Assembly: GCA_030524635.1 (NCBI GenBank)
Contig: JAUNGG010000015.1
Coordinates: 1 to 64,000 of the forward strand
Reading direction: 5' to 3'
DNA from: Lachnospiraceae bacterium
GTDB taxonomy: Bacteria; Bacillota; Clostridia; Lachnospirales; Lachnospiraceae
Length of the DNA: 64,000 nt
The translations under genes were made by a program, and so were the position numbers. This document shows positions 27,318 through 36,646 of this stretch, piece by piece. The notes under the pieces are model-generated. The model saw only the letters and a list, made by a program, of their open reading frames with translations, was not told the DNA's origin and ran no database searches. Position 1 is the first letter of the stretch, and the number at the start of each line of letters is the position of its first letter.

Positions 27318-27332
27318 AGGCCTCCTTATTGG
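27311..27332 (+). terminator. Terminator overlapping the stop of the short Rpn-like gene
   Basis: CCAATAAAGG pairs with CCTTATTGG (one bulged A) and is followed by ATTTTTA. The left arm contains the TAA stop codon of the gene. Confidence 0.6.
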
Positions 27333-27447
27333 ATTTTTATATTTTCTTAACATCCCCGACTATTGCCATAAAAAATAAAGTATATTATACTAAACGAATG
27401 ACTATTTGCATTTACTTCTACATAACAGAAAGGAATTTGGTGATAAT

Positions 27448-28983
27448 TTGGGAATTAAGAAGAAATTAAAAGAAAAATGGCAGGAATCTGTGCAGGCCGT
27501 GTTTCCCATCATTGTAATCGTACTGGCACTCTGCTTCACCATTGCCCCGATTTCTCCCAGCATCTTACTGTGTTTTCTAATCGGAGCTGTACTGATCTTA
27601 ATCGGTATGATGTTTTTCACACTCGGCGCAGAGATGTCCATGACACCTATGGGCGAACGAGTCGGCTCCTGTCTGACCCAAAGTCGAAATCTGGCTTTGA
27701 TCATCCTCATCGCATTTTTGCTTGGTTTCATCGTAACTATCTCTGAACCGGATCTTCAGGTACTGGCTAATCAGGTTCCTGCCGTCCCCAATATGGTGCT
27801 GATTCTGTCAGTAGCCGGCGGAGTAGGCGCTTTTCTGGTGCTTGCATTGCTGCGTATGCTGTTTGGGATCCCACTCACTCCACTGCTGATGGTATTTTAC
27901 GCAGCAGCATTTGTTCTGGCCTTCTTTATCCCCAAGGATTTTTTAAGCATTGCATTTGATTCCGGCGGCGTAACTACCGGGCCCATGACCGTTCCCTTTA
28001 TTATGGCATTAGGCGTCGGTGTTTCTGCCATTCGTAGTGACCGTCACGCTGCAGACGACAGCTTCGGTCTGGTCTCTCTCTGCTCCGTGGGGCCCATTCT
28101 GGCCGTCATGATCCTGGGACTGATTTTCAATCCTCAGGACAATGTAACGGTAAATGCCGTTACCCTGGAGGTGGATAATTCCAGACAGTTAGGTGCTCTT
28201 TTTGTCACCCAGCTGCCTACTTATTTAAAAGAAATTTCCTTGTCCCTGCTGCCGATTTTTTTATTTTTTATGATTTTTCAGGTGCTGATGCTGAAACTGT
28301 CCAAGCGGAAAATGATTAAAATTCTCATTGGTCTGGCCTACACCTATATCGGGCTGGTACTGTTCCTCACAGGAGCCAATGTAGGCTTTATGCCCGCTGG
28401 AAACTATCTGGGACAGGTGCTGGCTGGGAACCGCCATCCGGAGATCATTCTTCCCATCGCCATGCTGATCGGCTATTTTATTGTAAAAGCAGAGCCTGCC
28501 GTCTATGTATTAAATAAACAGGTTGAGGAAATCACAGACGGCGCCATCTCAGCAAAAGCCATGGGCGCCGGTCTGTCCATCGGTGTTTCCATCTCCTTAG
28601 GTCTGGCAATGATTCGGGTTCTGACCGGAATTTCCATCCTCTGGTTCCTGATTCCCGGTTATGCAGTTGCCCTGGGCATCTCCTTTTTTGTTCCAAAAAT
28701 CTATACGGCAATCGCATTCGACTCCGGCGGCGTGGCATCCGGCCCCATGACGGCCGCATTCCTTCTGCCGCTGGCTCAGGGCGCCTGCATCGCAGTAGGG
28801 GGCAATATCGTAACCGATGCCTTCGGCGTAGTGGCTATGGTAGCCATGACGCCGCTGATTACCATCCAGGTCATGGGGCTGGCCTCGAAAATCGCCGGAA
28901 ACCGCCGGAAACAGGCCATCGGTGCAGAACTTCCTGCCATGTCCTTTGATCTGCTGGAAGAAGATGCAATTATTGAGCTGTAA
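27448..28983 (+). CDS. DUF1538 membrane protein (tandem domain), probable PII-regulated transporter
   Basis: This membrane protein of about 511 residues has two related halves. Each carries the DUF1538 hallmark: SIAFDSGGVTTGPMTVPF in the first, TAIAFDSGGVASGPMTAAF in the second, and both later have a DAFG or DSFG motif. The repeated, inverted-looking halves with glycine-rich re-entrant segments resemble a transporter or channel. No function has been firmly established to my knowledge. The start is uncertain: no ATG is available, so TTG at 27448 (AAAGGA upstream) or TTG at 27406 must serve. A double PII-like gene follows directly and probably regulates it. Confidence 0.82.
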   Translation: MGIKKKLKEKWQESVQAVFPIIVIVLALCFTIAPISPSILLCFLIGAVLILIGMMFFTLGAEMSMTPMGERVGSCLTQSRNLALIILIAFLLGFIVTISEPDLQVLANQVPAVPNMVLILSVAGGVGAFLVLALLRMLFGIPLTPLLMVFYAAAFVLAFFIPKDFLSIAFDSGGVTTGPMTVPFIMALGVGVSAIRSDRHAADDSFGLVSLCSVGPILAVMILGLIFNPQDNVTVNAVTLEVDNSRQLGALFVTQLPTYLKEISLSLLPIFLFFMIFQVLMLKLSKRKMIKILIGLAYTYIGLVLFLTGANVGFMPAGNYLGQVLAGNRHPEIILPIAMLIGYFIVKAEPAVYVLNKQVEEITDGAISAKAMGAGLSIGVSISLGLAMIRVLTGISILWFLIPGYAVALGISFFVPKIYTAIAFDSGGVASGPMTAAFLLPLAQGACIAVGGNIVTDAFGVVAMVAMTPLITIQVMGLASKIAGNRRKQAIGAELPAMSFDLLEEDAIIEL

Positions 28984-29013
28984 ACAGAACGATACGGAAA
29001 GTGCGAGGTTTTT

Positions 29014-29706
29014 ATGAGTGAATTATATATGATGGCCACCATCAGCGACCGGAACCAGACCAGGCGGTTTCTGGCATTTTACAAAGAATACGGCGTGACT
29101 GTAACCCTGCTGACCTTCGGCCGGGGCACGGCCGCCTCCGAGGTACTGGATTCTTTTGGCCTGGAGGCGGCTGAAAAGGCGATTCAATTCGCCTTCGTAA
29201 CCGGCGCAGAATGGAAAAAGATTAAATATGGCCTGGAAAAACAAATCAAAATCGATATCCCCGGCAGCGGAATTGCCTTTATCATTCCCTTGAGCAGTAT
29301 CGGTGGAAAAAAGCAGCTGCAGTTTCTCACGGAAGGCCGTGAATTTGAGAAAGGAGAGGAAAGCACATTGAAGGATACCAAATATGAACTCCTTGTGGTA
29401 ATTGCAAACCAGGGGTATACCGATATGATCATGGATGCCGCCAGAGAGGCCAAGGCCGCCGGCGGAACGGTGATCCATGCGAAAGGAACCGGAAGTGAAA
29501 AGGCGCAGAAATTCTTAGGTGTCTCCATCGCAGAGGAAAAGGAAATGATCTTCATGGTAACCCGGAAGGAAGGTAAAAATGCCATTATGAAGGCCATTAT
29601 GGAAAAAGCCGGGCTTGACAGCAAGGCAAGGTCCATCGTCTTTTCTCTCCCGGTTACGGAAACAGCCGGCATGAGACTGATTGAAGAAACGGAAGGAGCA
29701 GAGTGA
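29014..29706 (+). CDS. Double-domain PII-like signalling protein
   Basis: This 230-residue protein appears to be two fused PII-like domains. The first half has the ferredoxin-like pattern YMMATISDRNQTRRFLAFYKEYGVTVTLLTFGRGTA. The second half resembles a canonical PII subunit: KYELLVVIANQGYTDMIMDAAREAKAAGGTVIHAKGTG contains the GGTVIHAKGTG base-loop motif, and EKEMIFMVTRKEGKNAIM follows. The T-loop seems short. PII-like proteins bind nucleotides and gate membrane carriers. Its position 30 bases after the DUF1538 gene makes a transporter/regulator pair very likely. The stop is built into a terminator hairpin. Confidence 0.82.
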   Translation: MSELYMMATISDRNQTRRFLAFYKEYGVTVTLLTFGRGTAASEVLDSFGLEAAEKAIQFAFVTGAEWKKIKYGLEKQIKIDIPGSGIAFIIPLSSIGGKKQLQFLTEGREFEKGEESTLKDTKYELLVVIANQGYTDMIMDAAREAKAAGGTVIHAKGTGSEKAQKFLGVSIAEEKEMIFMVTRKEGKNAIMKAIMEKAGLDSKARSIVFSLPVTETAGMRLIEETEGAE

Positions 29707-29720
29707 CCACACTCTGCTCC
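29695..29720. terminator. Bidirectional hairpin spanning the stop of the PII-like gene
   Basis: Perfect 11-base arms (GGAGCAGAGTG and CACTCTGCTCC) surround a 4-base ACCA loop. It lies between convergent genes (29706 and 29737); the left arm lies within the last codons. Confidence 0.65.
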
Positions 29721-29736
29721 TACTTTCTAGTTTCAC

Positions 29737-31203
29737 TTATCTGCTCTTCTCATACTCCGCCAGCGCCTCCAGCGCCTTCCGTGACAGCGGGATCAGCGCG
29801 ATCATATTAAACACCGTCATCAGGCCCACGCCGATATCTCCCAGATCCCACACAAAGGTATAAGCTGCCAGGCCGCCTACAAACAGCATCACCAGCGCCA
29901 AAATCTTATACAGAGTCTGAGATGTCCAGTTATCTCCGAAGAGATATGCCACATTGGGTCTTGCATAGAACAGAATTCCGATAAAAGTGGAAAAGCTGAA
30001 CAGCCACAGAATCACCGCAATGAAGATCACGCCAAAGCTTCCCATATGGTAATTCATCGCTGTCTGCAAAAGATCCATTCCCTCTAACCCGCTGGTCAGA
30101 TCCGCCGGGGTCAGCAGCATGATCATGGCAGAACAGCTGCAGATCACAATGGTATCGATAAACACGCCGAATGCCTGCAAAAGTCCTTCCTTCGCCGGGT
30201 GGCTGATGTCAGCCGCAGCAGCCGCGCAGGGGGCAGAGCCAGAACCGGCTTCATTGGAAAACAGACCTCTTTTCGCTCCATTCATCAGCACCGCGCCGAA
30301 GCCGCCTGCCACTGCCTGACGCAGGCCAAATGCCTCTGCAAAGATCTGACGGAACACAGAAGGAAGCAGTCCTGCATTTTTCACAATAATAATAATTGTC
30401 ATCAGGAAATAACAGCCTGCCATGATGGGCACTACCACATCCAGCACCTTCACCGTAGCATGTTTGCGAAGCACGATTACAGCCGCTACCGCCACCAGGA
30501 TCACGGTCGTCCAGATCGGCGGAATCTGAAACGCATTCTTAAATGCGGAGGATACGGAATTTCCGATTACCTGGCTGATTCCGCACCAGCAGATCAACCC
30601 GGAAAGGGCAAACAGTACAGCAATGATGGAGCGGGGCTGCCCGGCTCCTGCAGCCCGACTGCTCATCGGTGCAACTCCTGCTGTCTGCATTCCTGCTCCT
30701 CCGGTCTTGCCTGCTTTCCCGCTGCTCTTTTGCCTCTTCTCCTTAAAATAATCATGAATATAATAAGCCGGACCGCCCCGATAGCCTCCATACAGCGGAT
30801 CCTTCTCTTTGTAAAGCTGTGCCAGCGTTCCTTCCACAAATGCAGTTGAGGATCCCAGAAGAGCCGTCACCCACATCCAGAACACGGCTCCTGCCCCTCC
30901 GGCAGAGATTGCAGCCACTACGCCTACCAGATTTCCCATGCCCACTCTGGTTGCCGTGGAAATAATCAGTGCCTGCACACCGGAGATGGATTTATCTTGG
31001 GAGTGCTTATTATTTTCCAATGTGATCTTTACCATATCCGGAAACAGCCGGAAGGGAAGAAATCTGGTCCGAACTGTAAAAAAGATCCCGGATGGAATCA
31101 AAATCAGCACCAGAAGTGACAGCCCCACTGAACTTCCTCCTGGAAGCGGCACCGTAACCAGATCTCCCCATAGCAGATTATAAAAAAAAGAAATCAATTT
31201 CAT
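29737..31203 (-). CDS. Alanine/glycine:cation symporter (AGCS family)
   Basis: This 488-residue transporter is typical of AGCS, which imports alanine or glycine with sodium. Family patterns include TATRVGMGNLVGVVAAISAGGAGAVFWMW, GGYRGGPAYYI and NGAKRGLFSNEAGSGSAPCAAAAADISHP. There are about eleven membrane helices. An unusual glycine/alanine/serine-rich insert of about 35 residues (near 158-192) sits in the loop after the GGPAYYI motif, where most family members are shorter. It faces a LysR gene across a strongly palindromic promoter region. Confidence 0.93.
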   Translation of the reverse strand: MKLISFFYNLLWGDLVTVPLPGGSSVGLSLLVLILIPSGIFFTVRTRFLPFRLFPDMVKITLENNKHSQDKSISGVQALIISTATRVGMGNLVGVVAAISAGGAGAVFWMWVTALLGSSTAFVEGTLAQLYKEKDPLYGGYRGGPAYYIHDYFKEKRQKSSGKAGKTGGAGMQTAGVAPMSSRAAGAGQPRSIIAVLFALSGLICWCGISQVIGNSVSSAFKNAFQIPPIWTTVILVAVAAVIVLRKHATVKVLDVVVPIMAGCYFLMTIIIIVKNAGLLPSVFRQIFAEAFGLRQAVAGGFGAVLMNGAKRGLFSNEAGSGSAPCAAAAADISHPAKEGLLQAFGVFIDTIVICSCSAMIMLLTPADLTSGLEGMDLLQTAMNYHMGSFGVIFIAVILWLFSFSTFIGILFYARPNVAYLFGDNWTSQTLYKILALVMLFVGGLAAYTFVWDLGDIGVGLMTVFNMIALIPLSRKALEALAEYEKSR

Positions 31204-31233
31204 GGTTGTATCCCCCTAAGTCTATTGTACCCC

Positions 31234-31277
31234 TACAAAGGAACAATACTTTATAAAATATTGTAAAATCCTTTGTA
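31234..31277. promoter_or_regulatory. Nested palindromic operator between the AGCS and LysR genes
   Basis: Outer perfect arms TACAAAGGA (31234-31242) and TCCTTTGTA (31269-31277) enclose inner arms ACAATA (31243-31248) and TATTGT (31259-31264). The whole lies just upstream of the symporter start at 31203 and within the divergent region. A regulator dimer or tetramer could bind here, probably the neighbouring LysR protein. Confidence 0.55.
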
Positions 31278-31447
31278 TTTCTCCGAAATTTAGTATATAG
31301 TAGAATCAAGCATCTGTAAAGTTGATAATTATAATCCTATACATCGAAATTTTAGATGCTAATATCCTGACAGATCATCAGCATCCGGGTACACAGTGCC
31401 AGCATTGATGTGCAGGAACAAATAAAGATAAAAAGGATACCGCAAGC

Positions 31448-32377
31448 ATGGACAATAAAAATCTGATTACCTTCATTCATGTGGCAGAATTAAACAGCTT
31501 TACCAAGGCTGCCGAAGCTCTGGGCTACTCCCAGTCCACCATCTCCTTCCAGATCAAGCAGCTGGAAACTGAATTGAATTCCCAATTATTTGAGCGCATC
31601 AATCACACCATCGCCCTGACGGAAAAAGGCCGTGAAGTATTAAAATACGCCCACCAGATCAATAAGCTGACCCAGGAGCTGCAGAAAAGCATTCAGGATG
31701 ACGACATGGTAAAAGGCCATGTCCGTTTGGCCATGGCCGATTCTCTCTGTAATTCCATGTTTCAGGAGCGGTTTCTGGATTTCCGGACACGCTACCCCGG
31801 CATTACCTTAAAAATAATTACAGCCGGAACAGACGAAATGCTCCGGCTGATGAACCATAATGAAGTAGATGCCATCTTAACCCTGGACAGCCATACCTAC
31901 AACACCGAATATGTGACCGTCCGTGAGGAACAAATCGGCGTACACTTTGTGGCCGGTGCCGCCAATCCCCTCTGCCGCCGGAAGCTTTCCGTTCAGGACC
32001 TGCTCTCCATGCCTTTTATCCTGACGGAAAAGGGCATGAGTTACCGGCGGCTTATGGATGAAAAGCTTGCCGAACGTTCCCTGGAAATCCAGCCTGTCCT
32101 GGAACTGGGAAATACCAGCCTGATCTGTCCTCTGGTGGAGCAGGAGGTAGGAATCTCCTTCCTGCCGGACTACGTGACGGAAGCCTATGTCTCCCAGGGG
32201 CGTCTGTGCTATCTGGATGTATCCGACTTTGAGGTGGTGGTGTGGAAACAGCTTCTCTATCACCGCAGCAAATGGCTCTCTCCTCAGCTGGAATCGGTGT
32301 TAGCCTACTGCATCAGCCGGGAATTTAATACTCCGCCAGTGCCGCTGCCGCCAGCTCCACCTGCTCCATGGTGTTAA
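31448..32377 (+). CDS. LysR family transcriptional regulator
   Basis: This 309-residue LysR-type regulator has an N-terminal helix-turn-helix (SFTKAAEALGYSQSTISFQIKQLETELNSQLFERI, residues 16-50) and a two-lobe ligand domain. Its last residues are proline-rich (PPVPLPPAPPAPW) and overlap the 3' end of the convergent desulfurase gene by 53 bases. This suggests the original stop was lost and the frame extended. It is divergent from the AGCS symporter and close to the selenium block, so either could be its target; the palindrome at 31234 favours the symporter. Confidence 0.9.
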   Translation: MDNKNLITFIHVAELNSFTKAAEALGYSQSTISFQIKQLETELNSQLFERINHTIALTEKGREVLKYAHQINKLTQELQKSIQDDDMVKGHVRLAMADSLCNSMFQERFLDFRTRYPGITLKIITAGTDEMLRLMNHNEVDAILTLDSHTYNTEYVTVREEQIGVHFVAGAANPLCRRKLSVQDLLSMPFILTEKGMSYRRLMDEKLAERSLEIQPVLELGNTSLICPLVEQEVGISFLPDYVTEAYVSQGRLCYLDVSDFEVVVWKQLLYHRSKWLSPQLESVLAYCISREFNTPPVPLPPAPPAPWC

Positions 32378-33548
32378 AATAAGAAAAGCTGAACCGCACA
32401 GCCCCCTGCTCCACCGTTCCCAGCGCTTGGTGCATTAACGGAGCGCAGTGACCGCCGGAACGGGTTGCCACCTGATATTCCTGGGCCAGCCAATCGCTGA
32501 CCTCACCAGAATCCTCATCTCCAAGATTTAAGGTAACCATGGCAGCCCGGCCCATTGTGGACTCCTCACCTTCATACGCCCGGTAATCCCCATAGAACCG
32601 AATTCCCGGAATCTTCTTTACCTTCTGATAAAATGCCTTTGCCAGCATATTCTCATGCTGCCGGATCGCCTCCACTCCGCCGCAGCTCTTGATCCACAAA
32701 AGGGCTGCCCGTAAGCCTGCAATCCCATGTCCATTCAGGGTTCCGGCTTCCAGCGCAGTAGGCATCTGAAGGGGATGGCGTTTGGAGTAGGTCTGAATCC
32801 CGCTTCCGCCGCTTAAAAGCGGCTCCAGGACAATCCCTTTTCTCACGCACAGCCCTCCGGTTCCCTGGGGCCCCATCAGGCCCTTATGCCCGGTGAAGCA
32901 GAGAATATCGATCAGATCCTCCTTCATGGAGATCGGAAGGACTCCGGCTGTCTGGGAGGCATCCACGATAAACAGGGCGCCGGCCTTGCGGCACCAGCCT
33001 CCGATCCTTCGGATATCCTGAACATTTCCAGTCAGATTGGAGGCATGAGTTACGATCACGGCTTTCACTCCCGGCCGGATGGCACGGCGAAGAGCTTCCA
33101 TATCCAGCAGTCCCTGGCAGCGAAGGAGATCCTCGTCTGCTTCGGAAGCTTCCTCATCCGCCCTTTCAGCTGCCCTTTTGTCTGTTCCCCCAAGGCAGCC
33201 AACCCGAATGACCTTCACCCCCTGCTCCTCCAGCTGATACAGGGGCCGCAGCACGCTGTTATGCTCCAGAACTGTGGTCACTGCCAGGTCCCCCGGCTTT
33301 AAGATTCCTTTGATGGCCATATTTAAGCTTTCTGTGGAATTGGCCGTAAATGCTACCTGCTCCGCCCCGTCTCCGTCAAACAGCTCATTCACCAGCTGCC
33401 TGGCTTCAAAGATCACTCTGGCACTGTCCAGCGCCGTCTCGTAGGTCCCTCTGGAGCAGTTTCCCATAGTCCGGATGGCATCTGCCACCGCCTCTGCCAC
33501 TTCCGGCGGGCGGTAAAAGCTTGTGGCTGCACTGTCTAAATAGATCAT
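32325..33548 (-). CDS. Cysteine desulfurase / selenocysteine lyase-like aminotransferase (selenium-hydroxylase locus type)
   Basis: This 407-residue class V PLP enzyme starts MIYLDSAATSF. Asp196 (FIVDASQTAG) and Lys222 (CFTGHKGLMG) are the PLP-contacting residues, and the active cysteine is in the C-terminal GGHCAP. An acidic insert lies at about residues 120-145. The subgroup is known to occur beside YqeB and selenium-dependent molybdenum hydroxylase genes, where it is thought to mobilise sulfur or selenium for the Mo site. It is the last gene of the minus-strand selenium block. Its 3' end overlaps the LysR gene. Confidence 0.87.
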   Translation of the reverse strand: MIYLDSAATSFYRPPEVAEAVADAIRTMGNCSRGTYETALDSARVIFEARQLVNELFDGDGAEQVAFTANSTESLNMAIKGILKPGDLAVTTVLEHNSVLRPLYQLEEQGVKVIRVGCLGGTDKRAAERADEEASEADEDLLRCQGLLDMEALRRAIRPGVKAVIVTHASNLTGNVQDIRRIGGWCRKAGALFIVDASQTAGVLPISMKEDLIDILCFTGHKGLMGPQGTGGLCVRKGIVLEPLLSGGSGIQTYSKRHPLQMPTALEAGTLNGHGIAGLRAALLWIKSCGGVEAIRQHENMLAKAFYQKVKKIPGIRFYGDYRAYEGEESTMGRAAMVTLNLGDEDSGEVSDWLAQEYQVATRSGGHCAPLMHQALGTVEQGAVRFSFSYFNTMEQVELAAAALAEY

Positions 33549-33566
33549 GCTCTCTTCTCCTGCCTT

Positions 33567-34394
33567 CTAATATCCCTGCTTTTCCTCCAGATACATCAGC
33601 GCCTCCAGCACCGATCCGCCGATGCATCTGGCCTTATCGGAGATGGTAAAGCAGTTTTCAAATTCACTTTCTCTCGGATCAATGTCCGCGATCTTAAAGC
33701 CTTCTGTTACCGGATACCCGGAGCGGATCAGCCCCCTAAGAATGCCGTCCAGGGTTGCCTCCACAGCCACCTCACCATGACCGGTCACCACAGCAGCGAT
33801 CTTCTCTCCCTGCTTCACCTTGTCGCCGATCTGGTGACGGCTGATGAGAATTCCCTTTGCCGGCGAATGGATCACCCGCTCCTTTCCGTATCCGCAGATC
33901 AGGCCTGGCACTCCGGTATCGGCAAGGGCATATCCGCTGCCGATAATTCGTCCCAGATTATGACCCCGCATAGTTTCAATCACCAGATCCACATCCTTCC
34001 CGGCACAAAATCCCGGCCCCAGACCAATGGTTTTATCCGCCATCTGCCGATTGGTTCCCAGGTTTTTCTTTGCCAGAATTCCATCCACCAGAGCCCATGG
34101 GCGGACCTGATGCAGCACCTGACAGTTGGGATCCGCTAAAAGCGCGATATCGCCTGTCTCCAGAACCTGGAGGGCTTCTTCATAATCCCGCACATTGACA
34201 CAGCGGACCCCCTCCACCTCTGAGGTGCCATCATAAACCGCTTCCGAAAAAGCCACATGACGGCGGATAGCAGATGGGTATTCATGCTCCAGCACCAGCA
34301 CCGGATACCCGGAACGATGAAGCTTATGAATCGTTCCGGTGGCGATATCACCGCCTCCGCGGACGATGATCAACTGTTCCTTTCGCCTCAACAT
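33567..34394 (-). CDS. yqeB: Selenium-dependent molybdenum hydroxylase accessory protein YqeB
   Basis: The protein has 275 residues from the ATG at 34394 (MLRRKEQLIIVRGGGDIATG); an ATG ten codons earlier has no ribosome site. The glycine-rich start is a Rossmann-like nucleotide loop. It continues HKLHRSGYPVLVLE and TIGLGPGFCAGKDVDLVIETMRGHNLG, the hallmark of YqeB. Phylogenetic profiling places YqeB with SelD in organisms that use a labile selenium ligand on molybdenum hydroxylases. The exact reaction is unknown. It is flanked by the desulfurase-like gene and yedF. Confidence 0.88.
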   Translation of the reverse strand: MLRRKEQLIIVRGGGDIATGTIHKLHRSGYPVLVLEHEYPSAIRRHVAFSEAVYDGTSEVEGVRCVNVRDYEEALQVLETGDIALLADPNCQVLHQVRPWALVDGILAKKNLGTNRQMADKTIGLGPGFCAGKDVDLVIETMRGHNLGRIIGSGYALADTGVPGLICGYGKERVIHSPAKGILISRHQIGDKVKQGEKIAAVVTGHGEVAVEATLDGILRGLIRSGYPVTEGFKIADIDPRESEFENCFTISDKARCIGGSVLEALMYLEEKQGY

Positions 34395-34445
34395 AATTTC
34401 TTTGTTTCCTCCATCTCTGTGCATATTTGGCAGATCAAAATACCG

Positions 34446-35066
34446 CTAAGGACGCACCAGCTTTCTGGCCTGAGTCATCCGTCCCACAATCTCATACATA
34501 TTGGTGACGCTGCCTACTGCAAGCTGTTCACTGAGTCCGTAATGATTCAGGCAGGTTCCACAGGTCAGGATCTCCGTTCCCTGGGCCTCCAGCTCCTTCA
34601 GATCATTCAGGGAATCCGAATCCTTACAGGAAAGTCTGGCTCCGCCGTTAAAAAGCAGCACCGTTTCCGGCAGCTTGTCCTGCTGGGTCAGAGCATAGAC
34701 AAAGCCCTTCATCAAAAGCTTTCCTAACACTTCATCGCCCTGGCCCATCTGATCAGAAGCCAGCACCACTACCATGCCCTTCTCCCGGCTGTCCGCCTGG
34801 CAGCTGATCCCTTCTGCGGCTGCCTCTGTTGTTTCTTTCTTTGCCGCCTTTCCGGCTGCCGTGATTTTCACAAGAAATTCCCGGTCGCTGACCTTCTCCG
34901 ATGCGGAGGCTAATCCTTTGTGATCCGCCAGCTTCTTTAAATTCTGAACTGCAATCTCATTATCTACCACAACCTCTACAACAGATCCCGGCTCTGCCTG
35001 CTCCAATGCTTTCTTCGCCTCGATTACCGGTAATGGACACTGCTTTCCTCTTTCATCTAATCTCAT
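34446..35066 (-). CDS. yedF: Selenium metabolism protein YedF (TusA-like plus DsrE-like)
   Basis: This 206-residue protein has an N-terminal TusA/SirA-like domain with Cys10 in GKQCPLPVIEAKKAL. A linker at about residues 80-105 leads to a C-terminal DsrE-like domain (MVVVLASDQMGQGDEVLGKLLMKGF, with cysteines in LSCKDSDS and GTCLNHYG). YedF occurs almost only with selenium utilisation genes and probably carries selenium or selenide as a perselenide. Here it lies between selD and yqeB. The start has AGAAGG seven bases upstream. Confidence 0.9.
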   Translation of the reverse strand: MRLDERGKQCPLPVIEAKKALEQAEPGSVVEVVVDNEIAVQNLKKLADHKGLASASEKVSDREFLVKITAAGKAAKKETTEAAAEGISCQADSREKGMVVVLASDQMGQGDEVLGKLLMKGFVYALTQQDKLPETVLLFNGGARLSCKDSDSLNDLKELEAQGTEILTCGTCLNHYGLSEQLAVGSVTNMYEIVGRMTQARKLVRP

Positions 35067-35195
35067 ATGAATGCCTTCTTTCCTAAACTATCATCATTTT
35101 CTGATTTCTCACATACAGCCTTTCCGTCAGAACCCAGGCCAGCTTCTGCTGCTGTCATAGTCCGTCCAGCCGGAGACCTAAAAAACCTTCCGGAT

Positions 35196-36230
35196 TTATC
35201 CCCGTCCCCAAACCGTGACCGCCTTTTCGCCCTTCTTCACAACCTTCCCCACAATTGCACAGGGAAGCCCCAGAGCCTTCAGCTCCTCAAGGGCCTTCTC
35301 ACCGTCTTCCGCCGCCATGCTGACCAGAAGTCCGCCGGAGGTCTGTGCATCATACAGAATTTCCTCCATGGCAAAGCTGCAGTTTACAAATTGCACCTGG
35401 TCCTGCACATGATTCCGGTTCCGCTGCCCGGCTGCTGTCAGATAAAACTCCTCCACATATTCCGGACATTCCGGAATATAAGGAACAGAAGCACTGTCGA
35501 TCTTGGCGCTGAATCTTCCGCCCAGCATCTCGCACAGATGAACCAGGAATCCAAACCCGGTTACATCGGTGCAGCCGTGGGTCCGGTATTTCCGAACGAT
35601 TTCAGATGCGTATTTATTTAACGTAGTCATGGACTTAACCGCCAGATTCATGGCGGACTCCGATGCCTCGCCTACACGGGATGCGGTACATACAATTCCC
35701 ACGCCGAGAGGCTTGGTCAAAAGAAGGACATCCCCCTCCTGACAGCCATTATTGGCAAATACCCGGTCCGGATGGATGGTTCCGGTCACGGACAGCCCGT
35801 ACTTCACATCCTGATCAGCTATGGAATGACCGCCGGCCAGCACACCGCCGGCCTCCCGGACTTTCTCGCTGCCGCCCTGGAGAATCTGCCCCAGAATATT
35901 TAAGTCCATGGCCTCCGGGAAGCAGACAATGTTCAGGGCCGTCTTCACATCACCGCCCATGGCATAGATATCGCTGAGGGCATTGGCGGCCGCAATCTGT
36001 CCGAAGGTATAGGGATCCTCCACCATAGGCGGAAAGAAATCCAGGGTCTGGACGATTGCTAAGTCATCCGTAAGCCGGTACACAGCCGCATCATCTGAGC
36101 TGTCATATCCGATCAGCAGATTTGGATCATAGGTCTTCGGAAGCTTCTCCAGTACACGGCTGAGCGCCCCCGGCCCAAGCTTTGCGGTACAGCCCCCGCC
36201 TTTGCAAAATACAATTTTCTCCGGTTCCAC
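35196..36230 (-). CDS. selD: Selenophosphate synthetase
   Basis: This 344-residue PurM-like enzyme makes selenophosphate from selenide and ATP. The N-terminal loop is GGGCTAK: the catalytic cysteine (Cys14) and lysine (Lys17) of the family are kept, while the second cysteine of the E. coli GCGCK motif is alanine. Conserved blocks include [45 protein letters not shown] and [10 protein letters not shown]. Translation probably starts at GTG (36230) after AGAGGGA. No in-frame TGA is present, so the enzyme itself contains no selenocysteine. In this context it supplies selenium for the molybdenum hydroxylase. Confidence 0.95.
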   Translation of the reverse strand: MEPEKIVFCKGGGCTAKLGPGALSRVLEKLPKTYDPNLLIGYDSSDDAAVYRLTDDLAIVQTLDFFPPMVEDPYTFGQIAAANALSDIYAMGGDVKTALNIVCFPEAMDLNILGQILQGGSEKVREAGGVLAGGHSIADQDVKYGLSVTGTIHPDRVFANNGCQEGDVLLLTKPLGVGIVCTASRVGEASESAMNLAVKSMTTLNKYASEIVRKYRTHGCTDVTGFGFLVHLCEMLGGRFSAKIDSASVPYIPECPEYVEEFYLTAAGQRNRNHVQDQVQFVNCSFAMEEILYDAQTSGGLLVSMAAEDGEKALEELKALGLPCAIVGKVVKKGEKAVTVWGRG

Positions 36231-36334
36231 AATGATTCCCTCTTTTCTCTCCTAAATCGTGCAAAACAGATGCCCGAAATTCTCATCCAGGCATCTGATC
36301 ACCTTGATGCAGCATTTTTATCTTACCACATCTG

Positions 36335-36538
36335 CTACTCAATTACAATTTCATATAACCGGCCCTTTTCCGTCACAGAAGCCCTCCGTCCCTCTGTCTG
36401 GGCCAGCTTCACAATATTATCTCTGGTGTGGGCTGCATCGGAAAGCACCACCAGGCGCTCCTTTGGATTTTCATCCATGGCATCCATCACGATCAAAACC
36501 GGTTCCGGGCAGGAAAGCCCTCTTACATCAATCTCCAT
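36335..36538 (-). CDS. TusA/SirA-like sulfur (selenium) carrier protein
   Basis: This 67-residue protein has the TusA fold. MEIDVRGLSCPEPVLIVMDAM contains the CPxP motif with active Cys10. It follows yedE by about 110 bases and precedes selD. TusA-like proteins next to YedE are believed to receive sulfur or selenium from the membrane transporter as a persulfide or perselenide. It is of normal length. Confidence 0.9.
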   Translation of the reverse strand: MEIDVRGLSCPEPVLIVMDAMDENPKERLVVLSDAAHTRDNIVKLAQTEGRRASVTEKGRLYEIVIE

Positions 36539-36646
36539 TCTTGTTCCTCCTTCTTATCTGCTGCCGCCTTCTCTCCCTGATCCGGCAGCGGCCTTGACTA
36601 TCCGTAACAGTTCAGTGCCCTCACAGTTACGTGCAAATTTCTGATT

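Noticed and set aside
35067-35621. 184-codon plus-strand frame over selD and yedF
   Set aside because: It is antisense to two well-conserved genes and shows no protein family pattern.
36170-36230. Selenocysteine codon in SelD
   Set aside because: The catalytic position is TGT (cysteine); no in-frame TGA exists in the N-terminal loop.
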